DNA of 64,000 nucleotides, from the NCBI GenBank assembly GCA_029856145.1, contig JAHQWK010000008.1, positions 62,001-126,000 on the forward strand. Reading direction: 5' to 3'. The notes under the pieces are model-generated. The model was not told where the DNA came from, made no database searches, and saw nothing but the letters and a program-made list of their open reading frames with translations. Of the stretch, positions 42,662 through 52,284 are shown in pieces (positions within the stretch are counted from its first letter, which is position 1; each line of letters opens with the position of its first letter). The position numbers and the translations under genes are program-made. This DNA is from Promethearchaeia archaeon (GTDB lineage: Archaea > Asgardarchaeota > Lokiarchaeia > Sigyniarchaeales > SOKP01).

Positions 42662-43507
42662 TTATAAATGCTTCTCAAGCCATACATACATATCTTGGTA
42701 TACTTGGGCTCTACCTTTTTCATTCCATAATTCATGGAGAAAGCCATCATATTCTCGGAATAACTTATCTTTACTTCTGATTTGTTCGAAAAATTGTTTT
42801 GCCTTTTCTTTATCAACAATTTTATCATCACCAGCTTGCATAAGGAATATTGGACATAGTAGTTTTGATGCATTTTCCATTGCCCATTTTGAAAAATCAT
42901 CAATGTCAATAGCTGATTTTGCAGACATTACTTCTATTTTTTGTTTATCAGCAATATATTGTCTTAGTATTTTTAAATCGCTTGTTAATTGATTTTGATC
43001 AATGATATAGTCCAATATCTTATTAGGTGATAATTTACTAATAGTTTTTGATATAGATTTTATAACTTTTTTACCCATTGATAATTTTAAGAACATTCCT
43101 AATAATGGTGATGAGACCAGTACTCCTGGTAATTTAGGATGGTTTATAGCAAAAATTAAACTAATTAAACCACCAAAAGAATGACCCATTATAAATATTT
43201 TTTTATCTTGTGCAATTTTTTGGATGAAATCCATAAAAAGAAGAGTGTCCTTTAGGATATGATCTATACTATCTATATGTCCAGGCATATCCCCCGCATT
43301 TCTCCAATGCCCCCTTAAATCAAATGCATAAATAGCATATCCGTTTTCTGTAAGATTCTCCGCAACATTTTTTAATCTATCAGAATGAGTTCCCCATCCA
43401 TGAATTCCTATAATATATGCCTTAATTTTTCCGGAATCAGGTAACCAACATTGATAGAATAATTTTTTCAATTCTCTTCCTTCATAATACCCCGTCTCAT
43501 TTTTCAT
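42662..43507 (-). CDS. Alpha/beta hydrolase (monoacylglycerol-lipase-like)
   Basis: 281 residues of one alpha/beta-hydrolase domain. HGWGTHSDR (about 36) provides the oxyanion side, GHSFGG (about 108) the nucleophile Ser, QAGDDKIVD the Asp and GFLHELWNE the His near the C terminus. The cap region and overall pattern resemble monoacylglycerol lipases and lysophospholipases. Cytosolic; no signal peptide. It is monocistronic. The true substrate cannot be told. Confidence 0.82.
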   Translation of the reverse strand: MKNETGYYEGRELKKLFYQCWLPDSGKIKAYIIGIHGWGTHSDRLKNVAENLTENGYAIYAFDLRGHWRNAGDMPGHIDSIDHILKDTLLFMDFIQKIAQDKKIFIMGHSFGGLISLIFAINHPKLPGVLVSSPLLGMFLKLSMGKKVIKSISKTISKLSPNKILDYIIDQNQLTSDLKILRQYIADKQKIEVMSAKSAIDIDDFSKWAMENASKLLCPIFLMQAGDDKIVDKEKAKQFFEQIRSKDKLFREYDGFLHELWNEKGRAQVYQDMYVWLEKHL

Positions 43508-43715
43508 AATATCATCACATAGACTTTAGAATAGCTAATTATTGAGTTAATGATAAATTATAATCTCTTTTTCTTATAAATATTATTTCTTTTAATGAAT
43601 TGATAATTTAATTAACAATTTTTTTTATACTCCTTCAAGAAATTTAAAAAAATTTTATATTATTCGGTAAACTTCATAATAAATAATATTTATCCAATTT
43701 TCTTAGGTTTTAAAA

Positions 43716-44303
43716 ATGAGTGAAACAGAAAATATCGAAATCATTATCCATGGCAGGGGAGGTCAAGGTGCGGTAACCGCTTGTGAGATTATTGCAGAAG
43801 CCGCCTATTTAAGTGGAAATTTTGTTGATGTACATGCATATCCTTCATTTGGAGCGGAAAGACGAGGTGCTCCCGTTCAAGCATATACTAAACTGTCTCG
43901 AACAGATACTATATGGGATAGAGCACAAATAGAAAGTCCAAATGTCTTAATAATATTTGATGAAACTGTTTTAAATCAAGAAATTGCTTCTTCTCTCAGA
44001 CATGGTGGAATTTTTATTATTAATTCTGAAAAAGATCCAGAATTTTTTGTTAGTAAATTTAATTTAAGCGGGGATATAAAAATTGTTGTAGCAGATATAA
44101 GTCAACTAGCGATAGAGAAAGATCTAACTATTGATGGAAACCCAGTAATTAACACTCCCATTCTCGGTTTACTTTCAAAAGCATTACCCGATCTACATTT
44201 AGATAATTTAAAGTCTGTTGTTCTTAAACGAATGGGAGAAAAATTGGGTAAAATTAATTATGAATTAATCGAACAAGGATATAATTTAGCAAAAATTAAA
44301 TGA
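43716..44303 (+). CDS. porG: Pyruvate/2-oxoacid:ferredoxin oxidoreductase gamma subunit
   Basis: 195 residues with the gamma-subunit signature GRGGQGAVTACEIIAEAA at 12-29, FGAERRGAPVQAY near 48 and the closing NTPILGLL near 145. It forms the Por complex with the alpha, beta and delta subunits encoded at 46916-49409, oxidising pyruvate or another 2-oxoacid with CoA and reducing ferredoxin. A TTAGGT motif lies upstream of the ATG. In most archaea porG heads the operon directly; here a minus-strand histidine kinase gene of 2.3 kb separates it. Confidence 0.93.
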   Translation: MSETENIEIIIHGRGGQGAVTACEIIAEAAYLSGNFVDVHAYPSFGAERRGAPVQAYTKLSRTDTIWDRAQIESPNVLIIFDETVLNQEIASSLRHGGIFIINSEKDPEFFVSKFNLSGDIKIVVADISQLAIEKDLTIDGNPVINTPILGLLSKALPDLHLDNLKSVVLKRMGEKLGKINYELIEQGYNLAKIK

Positions 44304-44323
44304 TCTCGCTATTTAGAGTGTAA

Positions 44324-46603
44324 TTAATTCAGTGGTAATTTTACAATAAAAGTGCTACCCTTACTTCTACCTTCTGATTCTGCTCTAATAGTACCTTCAT
44401 GTAGATCTATTATTTCTTTAGAAATATATAATCCCAATCCAGTTCCTTGGATATCAATATATTCTAATCCGTCCCCATATCTTTCTATCTTACCAAATCG
44501 AGTAAATAGTTTGTCCATCTCTTCTTTAGTTAGACCAATTCCGGTGTCGCTTATTGATAATTCTACACAATTATCTTTTTGTAATGATTTTATTGTGATT
44601 TTTCCAGTAGGAGGTGTATTTTTTATTGCATTAGATAAGAGATTTACTATCACTTGTTCAATTCTTATCCTATCAATTTCTAAAAATAAATCATCCATAA
44701 GGTCAAGTTCTAAATTTAATTTTCGCATATTTATGAGATACATCAGTTCTCTTGTACAATCTCTTATTACTTGGCTGAAGTCAGTTGAATCTTTTTCTAA
44801 TTTAAATTTCTTATATTCTATTCTTGTAATATCAACCAAATTATCAACTAAGTATTTCAATCGTTTACCCCCCTTTTCAATCATTACAATTAGTTCTTTT
44901 GTTTCGTCTTTAAATTCTTCTATAAAAGAGTCTAAAAGAAGTTCAGCAGCCCCGCAAACAGAGACCAAAGGTGTTTTTAATTCATGTGAAACTCGAGAAA
45001 TTAAATCCTTTCTAATTTGATCTAATTCTTTTAATTTTATGATTTCTTCTTCAATAAGAAGGTCAGCCTGTTTTTGTTCAGTAATATCATTTATAACGGC
45101 TTGGATCAAAGCCTCATTACCTAATTTTACTAATGTTGTTTGATATCTTATCCAAATCAGACTACCATCTTTCCTATATAATTCTGTCTCTAATGGAGGT
45201 AAAATTTCACCTTTTAAAACTTTTTGAAATCTTTTGAGCATTAAAGGTACATATTTCGGATGAATTGCTGGAAGATTTTTGAATTCAATTCCAATTAATT
45301 CATCTTGACTATATCCAAGTAATCTTTCAATTGACGGATTACAATAATCGATTTTTCCTTGTTGATCAATTAAAGCAATTGAAAATGGCACAGATTCAAT
45401 CAGATTGCGATATCTTTCTTCAGATTCCTTTAATTTTCGTTCTAATTCGAATCTCTCAGTAATATCTGATATTAAACCCTGAATTATTTGGGACTTATCC
45501 TTGGGTCCTTCTATAATATGAGAATTTAATTGTACTACTATTTTTTCACCATTTTTCTTTTTTGCATAAACTAAATAATTCTTAACAAAACCTTTTTCTT
45601 CCAATTCTTTTAGATATATTCTCCGATCCGCAGGTTTTTGCCAAAAATCATGCACATCTCTATTTTCTAGATTTTCAGACGGATTATACCCTAATATCTC
45701 ACAAAATCTAGGATTATGATTCAGCAGCAAACCATCCCAGTTTAGTTGATAAAATCCCAAATCTAAATGATTGATCATATTACGATATTTTTCCTCAGAT
45801 TCCTTTAACCTTTTTTCTGTTAAAACCCGAACTGTAATATCGCGAACTACACCTTGAATCATTTGTTTTCCCCCTACGTCAACCAAACTCGATGAAACTT
45901 CAGCAAGGAAAATTTTACCATTTTTCTTTTTAAAACTTATTTCAAATCTTATATCTCCTTTTTGGGAAAGCTCTTCAAAAGCTTTCTTAGATGATTCCAG
46001 TTCGGTTGTTGGATGAAGTTCGGAAATTTTTAAATTTATTATTTCTGATCTTGTATATCCAAATTGTTCTAAAACTCTTTGATTAACATCTATGATTTGA
46101 CCTTCTAAATCATGAAGGAAAATCGCATCATTTGAATGTTGGAAGAGATTACTATATTTTTCTTCAGATTCTCTTAATTCTTGGGTTCTTAGATCCAAAA
46201 ATTCTTCTAATTCTTGTTTGAAACGTTCTTCCTCTTTTTTTCTCTTAGTTACGTCGCGAAATATCCCGTAAAAACCAATTTTATTGTCTTTAGAATCGTA
46301 TTTCAAATATACAGAGGTTTCACCGATAATCTTTTCTCCATTTTTATTTTTAAATTGATACTCAAAATCAGTCAATGGTTTACCTGTTTTATAAACAGTA
46401 TTAAAACCCTCAAATATATATTTTCTATTTTCTTCGTTAGTAATGTGTTTATAGTTTAATCCCAATAATTCTTCTTTTGAATATCCAGTAAGTTTACATA
46501 AAGATTCATTAAAATAGGTAAATATGCCATTTAAGTCAACTTCAAAATAACATTCTTTAATGCTCTCTATTATCTGTAAAAATTTATCTTTTGAAAATTC
46601 CAA
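44324..46603 (-). CDS. Multi-PAS sensor histidine kinase
   Basis: 759 residues, no membrane helix, so a soluble sensor. Four PAS/PAC units run from about 5 to 520, each ending with a KRK- or ITE-type PAC motif (DVTKRKKEE, DITVRVLTE, DITERFELE, DITEQKQAD). The HisKA box with phospho-His is SRVSHELKTPL near 540. The ATPase has QVIVNLLSNAIKNT, ISDTGIGL and GTGLGLYIS. No response regulator is adjacent. It lies between porG and porDAB on the opposite strand, which suggests insertion. Ligand unknown; PAS may sense redox or small molecules. Confidence 0.93.
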   Translation of the reverse strand: MEFSKDKFLQIIESIKECYFEVDLNGIFTYFNESLCKLTGYSKEELLGLNYKHITNEENRKYIFEGFNTVYKTGKPLTDFEYQFKNKNGEKIIGETSVYLKYDSKDNKIGFYGIFRDVTKRKKEEERFKQELEEFLDLRTQELRESEEKYSNLFQHSNDAIFLHDLEGQIIDVNQRVLEQFGYTRSEIINLKISELHPTTELESSKKAFEELSQKGDIRFEISFKKKNGKIFLAEVSSSLVDVGGKQMIQGVVRDITVRVLTEKRLKESEEKYRNMINHLDLGFYQLNWDGLLLNHNPRFCEILGYNPSENLENRDVHDFWQKPADRRIYLKELEEKGFVKNYLVYAKKKNGEKIVVQLNSHIIEGPKDKSQIIQGLISDITERFELERKLKESEERYRNLIESVPFSIALIDQQGKIDYCNPSIERLLGYSQDELIGIEFKNLPAIHPKYVPLMLKRFQKVLKGEILPPLETELYRKDGSLIWIRYQTTLVKLGNEALIQAVINDITEQKQADLLIEEEIIKLKELDQIRKDLISRVSHELKTPLVSVCGAAELLLDSFIEEFKDETKELIVMIEKGGKRLKYLVDNLVDITRIEYKKFKLEKDSTDFSQVIRDCTRELMYLINMRKLNLELDLMDDLFLEIDRIRIEQVIVNLLSNAIKNTPPTGKITIKSLQKDNCVELSISDTGIGLTKEEMDKLFTRFGKIERYGDGLEYIDIQGTGLGLYISKEIIDLHEGTIRAESEGRSKGSTFIVKLPLN

Positions 46604-46915
46604 TTTTTTCCTTAACCTGCTATTTGATTAATTGTTCTTAAAAAACTGCATAACTTTAGAAGATATGCAAAAATTCTCAAACTTTGTAACTTTTTACTAT
46701 AGGTCTAATGAAATATTAAGTATTTATTTTTTGTTTAAAAGCAAGTATTATTTTATTTTTAATACTCCTTAATTACCTTGATAATAATAATGCAATTCTT
46801 AACAAACTAAGTGAAATTTGACTCAATCTTTTATTTTTATAAATGGTAAGAATTAAAAACTTATATACGTTTGATTCCATACAGAATCTGATTTATAACT
46901 ATTTTTGATGTATAG
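46604..46915. other. 312-nt divergent intergenic region with porDAB promoter
   Basis: Contains a good archaeal TATA element AAACTTATATACG at 46857-46869, about 50 nt before the porD ATG. No gene or repeat recognised elsewhere in it. Confidence 0.5.
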
Positions 46916-47215
46916 ATGACTGACTCAAAAAAAGATTATCAAAAAATATTAGGTTCAGTTCAAAAACCCGTAATTGGCGAAGCAGGTAAAACTGGAACTT
47001 GGAGTCCAAAAAAGCCAATTATTGATTTAGATAAATGTATTCCAGTTAAATCTGGAAAACCTAGTTGTTTTAATTGCTGGCTTTATTGTCCCGAGGCTGT
47101 AGTGACGAGAACAATTCCTCCTAAGATCGATTTAGTATATTGTAAAGGATGTGGAATTTGTATGGAAGAATGCCCAGTCAAAGCTATTACAATGGAGGAG
47201 GTGAAATCTGAGTGA
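46916..47215 (+). CDS. porD: Pyruvate/2-oxoacid:ferredoxin oxidoreductase delta subunit
   Basis: 99 residues. Two ferredoxin-type motifs: KCIPVKSGKPSCFNCWLYCP, in which the spacing of the first Cys is expanded as is common in PorD, and CKGCGICMEECP. It relays electrons from the TPP/FeS core to ferredoxin. Its stop overlaps the GTG start of porA by 4 nt, and GGAGGTG inside its end serves as the porA Shine-Dalgarno. Confidence 0.93.
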   Translation: MTDSKKDYQKILGSVQKPVIGEAGKTGTWSPKKPIIDLDKCIPVKSGKPSCFNCWLYCPEAVVTRTIPPKIDLVYCKGCGICMEECPVKAITMEEVKSE

Positions 47216-48504
47216 CTGTAATTGAATCAAAGAAAACTAAAATTGATGAAAACATAATGATTTTAACTGGAAATCATGCAGCCGCACATGCTTTTCGGCA
47301 AGTGAAAGTAGGCGTTGTGTCAGCGTATCCAATTACACCACAAAGTCCTGTGGTTGAAAAAATTGCTGAATTTATTTCAGAAGGAAAATTAAAAGCCAGA
47401 TTCGTTAAAGTTGAATCTGAACATTCGGCATTAGCCGTGTGTTGTGCCGCGTCTGCAACCGGATCGAGGGTTGGCACTGCAACATCTGCTCACGGTTTAG
47501 AATATATGTATGAAATGTTACCATGGGCAGCAGGAAATAGGTTACCTATTATAATTAATCTCGCAACAAGATCGCTTGGGGCTCCTTGGTCAGTTTGGAC
47601 GGATCACTCCGATTTCATTACAATAAGAGATGTTGGCTGGATTCAGTTTATGTGTGAAAATAACCAGGAAATTTATGATACTAATCTTCAAGCATTTAAG
47701 ATTGCAGAAGATCCGCGTGTTTTTCTACCTGCAATAGTTGCTTATGATGGATATATACTAAGTCATACAATGATGCCAGTCAAATTAGAAAATCAAGAAA
47801 GAATTGACCAATTTTTACCATCTCTTAAGCACCATATTAATTTATCTGACATTTCACAAGTAAAAGGTATCGATCCAGTAACTACACCTCACATTGTTAA
47901 GCGAGCAGAAGGAACTGCTCCCGGTTATTATGAATATAGATATTCCCTTCAAAGATCTTTAGAAAATTCAATTGATATAGTTAAAGAGGTTCATGATGAG
48001 TTTGCCACCAAATTTGGGAGATCTTATGGGAACGGTATATATAAAAAAGTTCAAACTGAGGATGCTGATACAATTATCTATGCTATGGGATCAGTTGCCT
48101 CACAAGCTAGAGTTGCAATTAAAAAGCTAAGAGCAGAAGGTTTAAAGATTGGAATATTAAGCCTTAAACTATTTAGACCTTATCCATACGAAGAAATGAA
48201 GGAATTTTTCAAAGATAAAAAAAATATTATAGTTTTTGACAGAGATATTGGATATGGATACGAAGGTGTTCTATCTTATGAATTAAAAGCTGCGCTTTAT
48301 GGATTAAAAAATAGACCAAACCTCAAGGGCTTTATTGTTGGGTTAGGTGGTAGAGATGTAAAAACAGAACATATCATTACCGGTGTTCATAAAGCTTTAG
48401 ATGAATTTAAAAAAGGAATATCTACTAATAAAACCGATTTTTTAGGTTTAAGATTAGAGGAATTGAAAGATTATGATGAATCAACATACTTTAAAAGTGA
48501 GTGA
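47212..48504 (+). CDS. porA: Pyruvate/2-oxoacid:ferredoxin oxidoreductase alpha subunit
   Basis: 430 residues in three regions: an N-terminal pyrimidine-binding domain with AYPITPQSPVVEKI (about 39-52) and VESEHSAL; a central part with TDHSDFITIRDVGWIQ; and a C-terminal transketolase-like domain (TIIYAMGSVASQAR). GTG start coupled to porD. The 2-oxoacid cannot be fixed from sequence, but the four-subunit pattern and alpha/beta similarity suit pyruvate. Confidence 0.94.
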   Translation: MTVIESKKTKIDENIMILTGNHAAAHAFRQVKVGVVSAYPITPQSPVVEKIAEFISEGKLKARFVKVESEHSALAVCCAASATGSRVGTATSAHGLEYMYEMLPWAAGNRLPIIINLATRSLGAPWSVWTDHSDFITIRDVGWIQFMCENNQEIYDTNLQAFKIAEDPRVFLPAIVAYDGYILSHTMMPVKLENQERIDQFLPSLKHHINLSDISQVKGIDPVTTPHIVKRAEGTAPGYYEYRYSLQRSLENSIDIVKEVHDEFATKFGRSYGNGIYKKVQTEDADTIIYAMGSVASQARVAIKKLRAEGLKIGILSLKLFRPYPYEEMKEFFKDKKNIIVFDRDIGYGYEGVLSYELKAALYGLKNRPNLKGFIVGLGGRDVKTEHIITGVHKALDEFKKGISTNKTDFLGLRLEELKDYDESTYFKSE

Positions 48505-48509
48505 AAAAA

Positions 48510-49409
48510 ATGGTAAATGTGATGGATCTTCCTGAAGAGGAATTTATTTATCCAGGCACTCGTGCTTGTGCGGGATGTGGAATGGCGTTGATCTATAGAA
48601 TTGCTCTTAAAGCTTTGGGGGCTAAAACAATAGCAACGGTACCAGCATCATGTTTAACAGTACTACATGGAATGCAAGGATTCTGCTCAACAAAAATATC
48701 TGTTTATCATACACCTTTCGCAACAACTGGAGCTTCTGCATCTGGAATCTTAGCTTCATTAGAGGATAAAGGTTTAGCAGATGAAATTACTGTTCTTGCT
48801 TTTGCAGGAGATGGTGGAACAACAGATATAGGGATACAAGCTCTAAGTGGTGCCGTAGAAAGAGGAACTAACTTTATCTATGCATGTTATGATAATGAAG
48901 CATATATGAATACAGGAGTTCAGCGAAGTGGTTCAACCCCACTAGGCGTTCGAACGACTACTACTCCAGAGGGAAAGAAAGTTAATAAGAAAAATATGCC
49001 TAAGATATTAGAAGCACATGATATTCCATATGTCACTACTGCTAATGCTGCTTACCCTCTTGACTTATTTGAAAAATTCAAAAGAGCGAAAACTATAATC
49101 GGACCAAAATATTTCCATATATTATCACCTTGTCCTCCGGGATGGGGATATGAACCAAAAGATACAATTTTAATTGGTAGATTAGCAAACGAAACAGGAT
49201 TCTGGCCTCTTTATGAGGTTATTGACGGTAAATTTGAAGTATCAAGACCAAGTAAAAGATATTTAGACTCATCTAAAAGAAAACCAATTACAGAGTATCT
49301 GAAAATTCAAAAAAGATTTAAATCCATTGATAATGCAACAACAAAGATTTATGAAGAGTATATTGCCAATATGTGGAAAGAAATAAAAACTAGACTCGAA
49401 AATCAGTAA
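48510..49409 (+). CDS. porB: Pyruvate/2-oxoacid:ferredoxin oxidoreductase beta subunit
   Basis: About 299 residues carrying the TPP site: CAGCGMALIYR near the front (with FeS Cys), FAGDGGTTDIGIQALSGA, and the DNEAYMNTGVQRSG that completes the GDG...N motif. Further Cys (SPCPPGWGY) bind the proximal [4Fe-4S]. A GTG at 48501 is in frame, but the ATG at 48510 follows GTGAGTGA and is chosen. It is the last gene of the operon; a poly-T run near 49445-49460 could end the transcript. Confidence 0.94.
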   Translation: MVNVMDLPEEEFIYPGTRACAGCGMALIYRIALKALGAKTIATVPASCLTVLHGMQGFCSTKISVYHTPFATTGASASGILASLEDKGLADEITVLAFAGDGGTTDIGIQALSGAVERGTNFIYACYDNEAYMNTGVQRSGSTPLGVRTTTTPEGKKVNKKNMPKILEAHDIPYVTTANAAYPLDLFEKFKRAKTIIGPKYFHILSPCPPGWGYEPKDTILIGRLANETGFWPLYEVIDGKFEVSRPSKRYLDSSKRKPITEYLKIQKRFKSIDNATTKIYEEYIANMWKEIKTRLENQ

Positions 49410-49526
49410 AGATTTAAATATTAAAGTATTGGTTGAAAATTGTTTATTTTTTTAGTTTTTATTAGTTTATCCTAAAGTTATAGTAAAAAATAAAAGCTAA
49501 ATTTAGTTAAGTTAAGTAGATATTTG

Positions 49527-50306
49527 ATGCTAAGAACATTCATATTTGATGAGTCTAAATCTCATTGGATCGACGAAGAACATCGTTTACTATCCCAAGA
49601 CATCTGTGCAATTTTAGATGAGGAAAATGATGTTATATATCTTTGGAATGGGCCAAAAAGCAAAAAAGCAAAATTTAGGAAAGGATTTAAACAATTAAAT
49701 CAATTAGTCTCCAGCTTTCCAGATTTAAATATCCAGTTTGTTATGACAAAGAAGAATTTTCCAATTCAGATTCAAAACAAAATTGATTCATTATTAGAAT
49801 CCATGAAATTAGGCAAGGGGAAAGTTTTAAAATTTAGTAGATTTACAACTATACGGATTTTCAGCATTTCCATAATGATTTCAGTGATTTTACCAATTTT
49901 TTCGTTTTTAAATTTAAGCACATCATTGTTTTGGCCAATGTTTAATGGGAATTATCAAGTGAATGACATAAACTATGCTGCTTGGATTAATAATTCAAAA
50001 ATATTCACTTTAATTACGCTAATATTTTTCTTTATCAATATTTTGATTGGGATAATTGAACATGAAAACCAAGTTATAATATTTTCAACAAACAGTATGA
50101 TTATTTCAATAGGATTGATTATGTACTTAAACCAAGGGATTTTTTTATTTTTATTTCAAGAAGGCTCAACACCAACTACTTATCTCATATTATCGAAAGA
50201 TATTCTCATCTTTTTGCTGTTGAATTCAATGGCTTTACTGATTTTTGAAATACCAAATATATATAAATTAATATCTTTTTTCAAAACATATCGAAAATTC
50301 ATTTTT
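49527..50306 (+). CDS. Gelsolin-like domain fused to four membrane helices
   Basis: About 259 residues. Residues 1-100 contain ICAILDEENDVIYLWNGPKS (27-46), which matches the gelsolin/villin core (the xVYxWxG strand-turn) with a following amphipathic helix KAKFRKGFKQLNQLV. Four hydrophobic helices come next (about 110-130, 158-178, 184-201, 224-241). Gelsolin domains bind actin; Asgard archaea have actins and gelsolin-like proteins. This one would tether such a domain to the membrane, on the cytosolic side. The Rio2 gene follows 11 nt later on the same strand. The gelsolin call rests on one signature and needs a structure check. Confidence 0.6.
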
Positions 50307-50320
50307 TAGCTGAAAAAAGT

Positions 50321-51196
50321 GTGCAAGTAGCAAACCTTCTTACTAAACTTGAAAAGGAAGATCTTAGAATACTTATGGCAATTGAAATTGGGATGAAAAG
50401 ATCAGAGTTTGTTACTATAAATAATATTAAATTCTATTCACGTTACAAGATGGAAGAGACTCTTTTCCGTCTAAAAAAAGTTCATAAACTTGATTTAATT
50501 ATTAGAGACGCTTCCAAACATGAAATTGCCTACACACTCAATTCTAAAGCATATGATTTACTTGCGTTGCATACTTTAGTCCAACAAAATATAATCAGTC
50601 AATTGGGACCTCCCATAGGTAAAGGTAAAGAATCAGATGTATATAGTTGCATGGATGATGATAAAAATATTTATGCGGCTAAATTTTATCGAATGGGGAG
50701 GACAAGCTTTAAAAGTATCAAACAATTAAGAGATATTATTGGAAATAGAGGACATCTCTCTTGGCTTTATGTAAATAGACTTGCTGCCAAAAAAGAATAT
50801 GAAGCTCTTGAAGAAATATATAAACTCAAACTAAATACTCCAAAGCCAATAGGATATAACAGACATATAATTATAATGTCATATTTGAGAGGAAAAGAAT
50901 TAGTTTACTATAAAAGTATTAAAAAACCTTTAAAAATTTTCAATAGAATTATAAAACAATATAAAGTAATATATAAAAAAGTAAACATGATACATGGGGA
51001 TTTAGGGGAATTTAACATTGTTTTGGATGAAAAAGGAAACATTTTAATAATTGATTGGCTACAGTGGGTTCCAACTGATCATCCCAATGCTAATTCACTT
51101 TTAGAAAGAGATGTTGAGAATATATGTAATTATTTCCGAAAAAAGTATAAAATTGAAAGTAATGTAGAAGAGATTCTTCAATCATTTCACAAATAG
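50321..51196 (+). CDS. rio2: Rio2-type atypical protein kinase
   Basis: 291 residues. An N-terminal winged helix (1-90) precedes the RIO kinase domain: ATP loop GKGKESDVY (101-109), Lys121 in YAAKFYRMG, catalytic HGDLGEFN (225-232), and the metal motif IIDWLQW (243-249), where the usual Phe-Pro of IDFPQ is replaced by Trp-Leu. In archaea and eukaryotes Rio2 acts in maturation of the small ribosomal subunit. GTG start. The substitution in the metal loop is worth noting, though Asp is kept. Confidence 0.93.
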   Translation: MQVANLLTKLEKEDLRILMAIEIGMKRSEFVTINNIKFYSRYKMEETLFRLKKVHKLDLIIRDASKHEIAYTLNSKAYDLLALHTLVQQNIISQLGPPIGKGKESDVYSCMDDDKNIYAAKFYRMGRTSFKSIKQLRDIIGNRGHLSWLYVNRLAAKKEYEALEEIYKLKLNTPKPIGYNRHIIIMSYLRGKELVYYKSIKKPLKIFNRIIKQYKVIYKKVNMIHGDLGEFNIVLDEKGNILIIDWLQWVPTDHPNANSLLERDVENICNYFRKKYKIESNVEEILQSFHK

Positions 51197-51210
51197 TAAA
51201 TTTAAAATCC

Positions 51211-51825
51211 TTATTCTTTCAATATTATCCCTTGAATCACAATATCCTCTAAATTTTCGTTGTTTATTATAAATAAATCTTTTATCTTAGTTTTTAATAT
51301 TTTTAACAATGATTCTAATTCTAATTTTTTCTTTAATATTGAAAATTTAAAATCAGCATTATTTTTACTAACCCTAAATGATTCATTAATTCCATCCTTA
51401 GTATGAGGTAAATTTTGGAAGGAAGTTAGTGCAAAAATTGAAAAGAATATATTCTCTCTAAAAGGTAAACAATCAATATCGGACAAAATTAAATTTGGAG
51501 TATAGTTACTGTAATTAAAATTAATAATTTTTGATTTGAATTCTAATAGCATTTTCCAAGAAATATCTACTCCTACATAATTTAATTTTATTGCTTCCTT
51601 ATATAATAAAGACTTTTTGATATATTCAAAAAATAATCCTGTACCACAGCCCAAGTCTAAAATAATTCTTCCATCTGCTCTGTAATTATTTAAAACAATT
51701 TCATATTTCTCTTCTTGTATCACTCGATATCTCTTATCGTAAAACTGAGAAGATGAATTGTATTTTTCGATTATCTTTTTCTTCTTATTGTGAATTCTAG
51801 AGTGCTCTTCCAAGATGATAACCAA
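51211..51825 (-). CDS. SAM-dependent methyltransferase (class I)
   Basis: 204 residues. Motif I is RIILDLGCGTGLFFEY near 54-69; LNYVGVDISWKML (motif II) and LILSDIDCLPFR (motif III) follow. The start is uncertain: TTG at 51825 or another TTG four codons on; no ATG is near. The N-terminal YNSSSQFYDKRY is the helix seen before motif I in small-molecule methyltransferases. Substrate unknown. Confidence 0.78.
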   Translation of the reverse strand: MVIILEEHSRIHNKKKKIIEKYNSSSQFYDKRYRVIQEEKYEIVLNNYRADGRIILDLGCGTGLFFEYIKKSLLYKEAIKLNYVGVDISWKMLLEFKSKIINFNYSNYTPNLILSDIDCLPFRENIFFSIFALTSFQNLPHTKDGINESFRVSKNNADFKFSILKKKLELESLLKILKTKIKDLFIINNENLEDIVIQGIILKE

Positions 51826-51936
51826 ACGAATTTTATCTTGTTTTTTTAATGCCGTAAGGTTTTAATTCAAAAAATTCTATCTTTAAATTATCTTTTCAAT
51901 AAATATAATAATAATTTTTTGATATAAAAATTAAAA

Positions 51937-52200
51937 ATGTCAAGTAAAAATAATAATGAACAGAGATCGAAAAACCCTTTACAAATTTTGCAAAATAGCC
52001 AAGGTTCAACAATTTTGCTCAGATTAAAAGATGGAACTGAATATAAAGGGTTATTAAAGGAAATAGATGCTTACATGAACATGATTCTAGAGGATGCTAC
52101 GGAAATGATTGATAATTTACCCGTGGCTAAATACAACGAGATATTCATTCGGGGCAATAATCTTCTATTCATAAAACCGGATGCTTCTCAGCTTACATAG
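51937..52200 (+). CDS. LSm (Sm-like) RNA-binding protein
   Basis: 87 residues with the Sm1 motif LKDGTEYKGLLKEIDAYMNM (about 30-49) and Sm2 IFIRGNNLLFIKP near the end. Archaeal LSm proteins form seven-membered rings that bind U-rich RNA. The N terminus is 20 residues longer than in the shortest archaeal forms. Monocistronic. Confidence 0.94.
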   Translation: MSSKNNNEQRSKNPLQILQNSQGSTILLRLKDGTEYKGLLKEIDAYMNMILEDATEMIDNLPVAKYNEIFIRGNNLLFIKPDASQLT

Positions 52201-52284
52201 GTATTATAATCACTTTTCATTAGTTTACCCTTACATTGAACCTTAGATTTCATAAAAAATCGAAATCATTATCTAGAATTAGTT

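Noticed and set aside
44352..45020. 222-codon plus-strand frame opposite the histidine kinase.
   Set aside because: Shadow of the kinase HisKA/ATPase region; no family similarity of its own.
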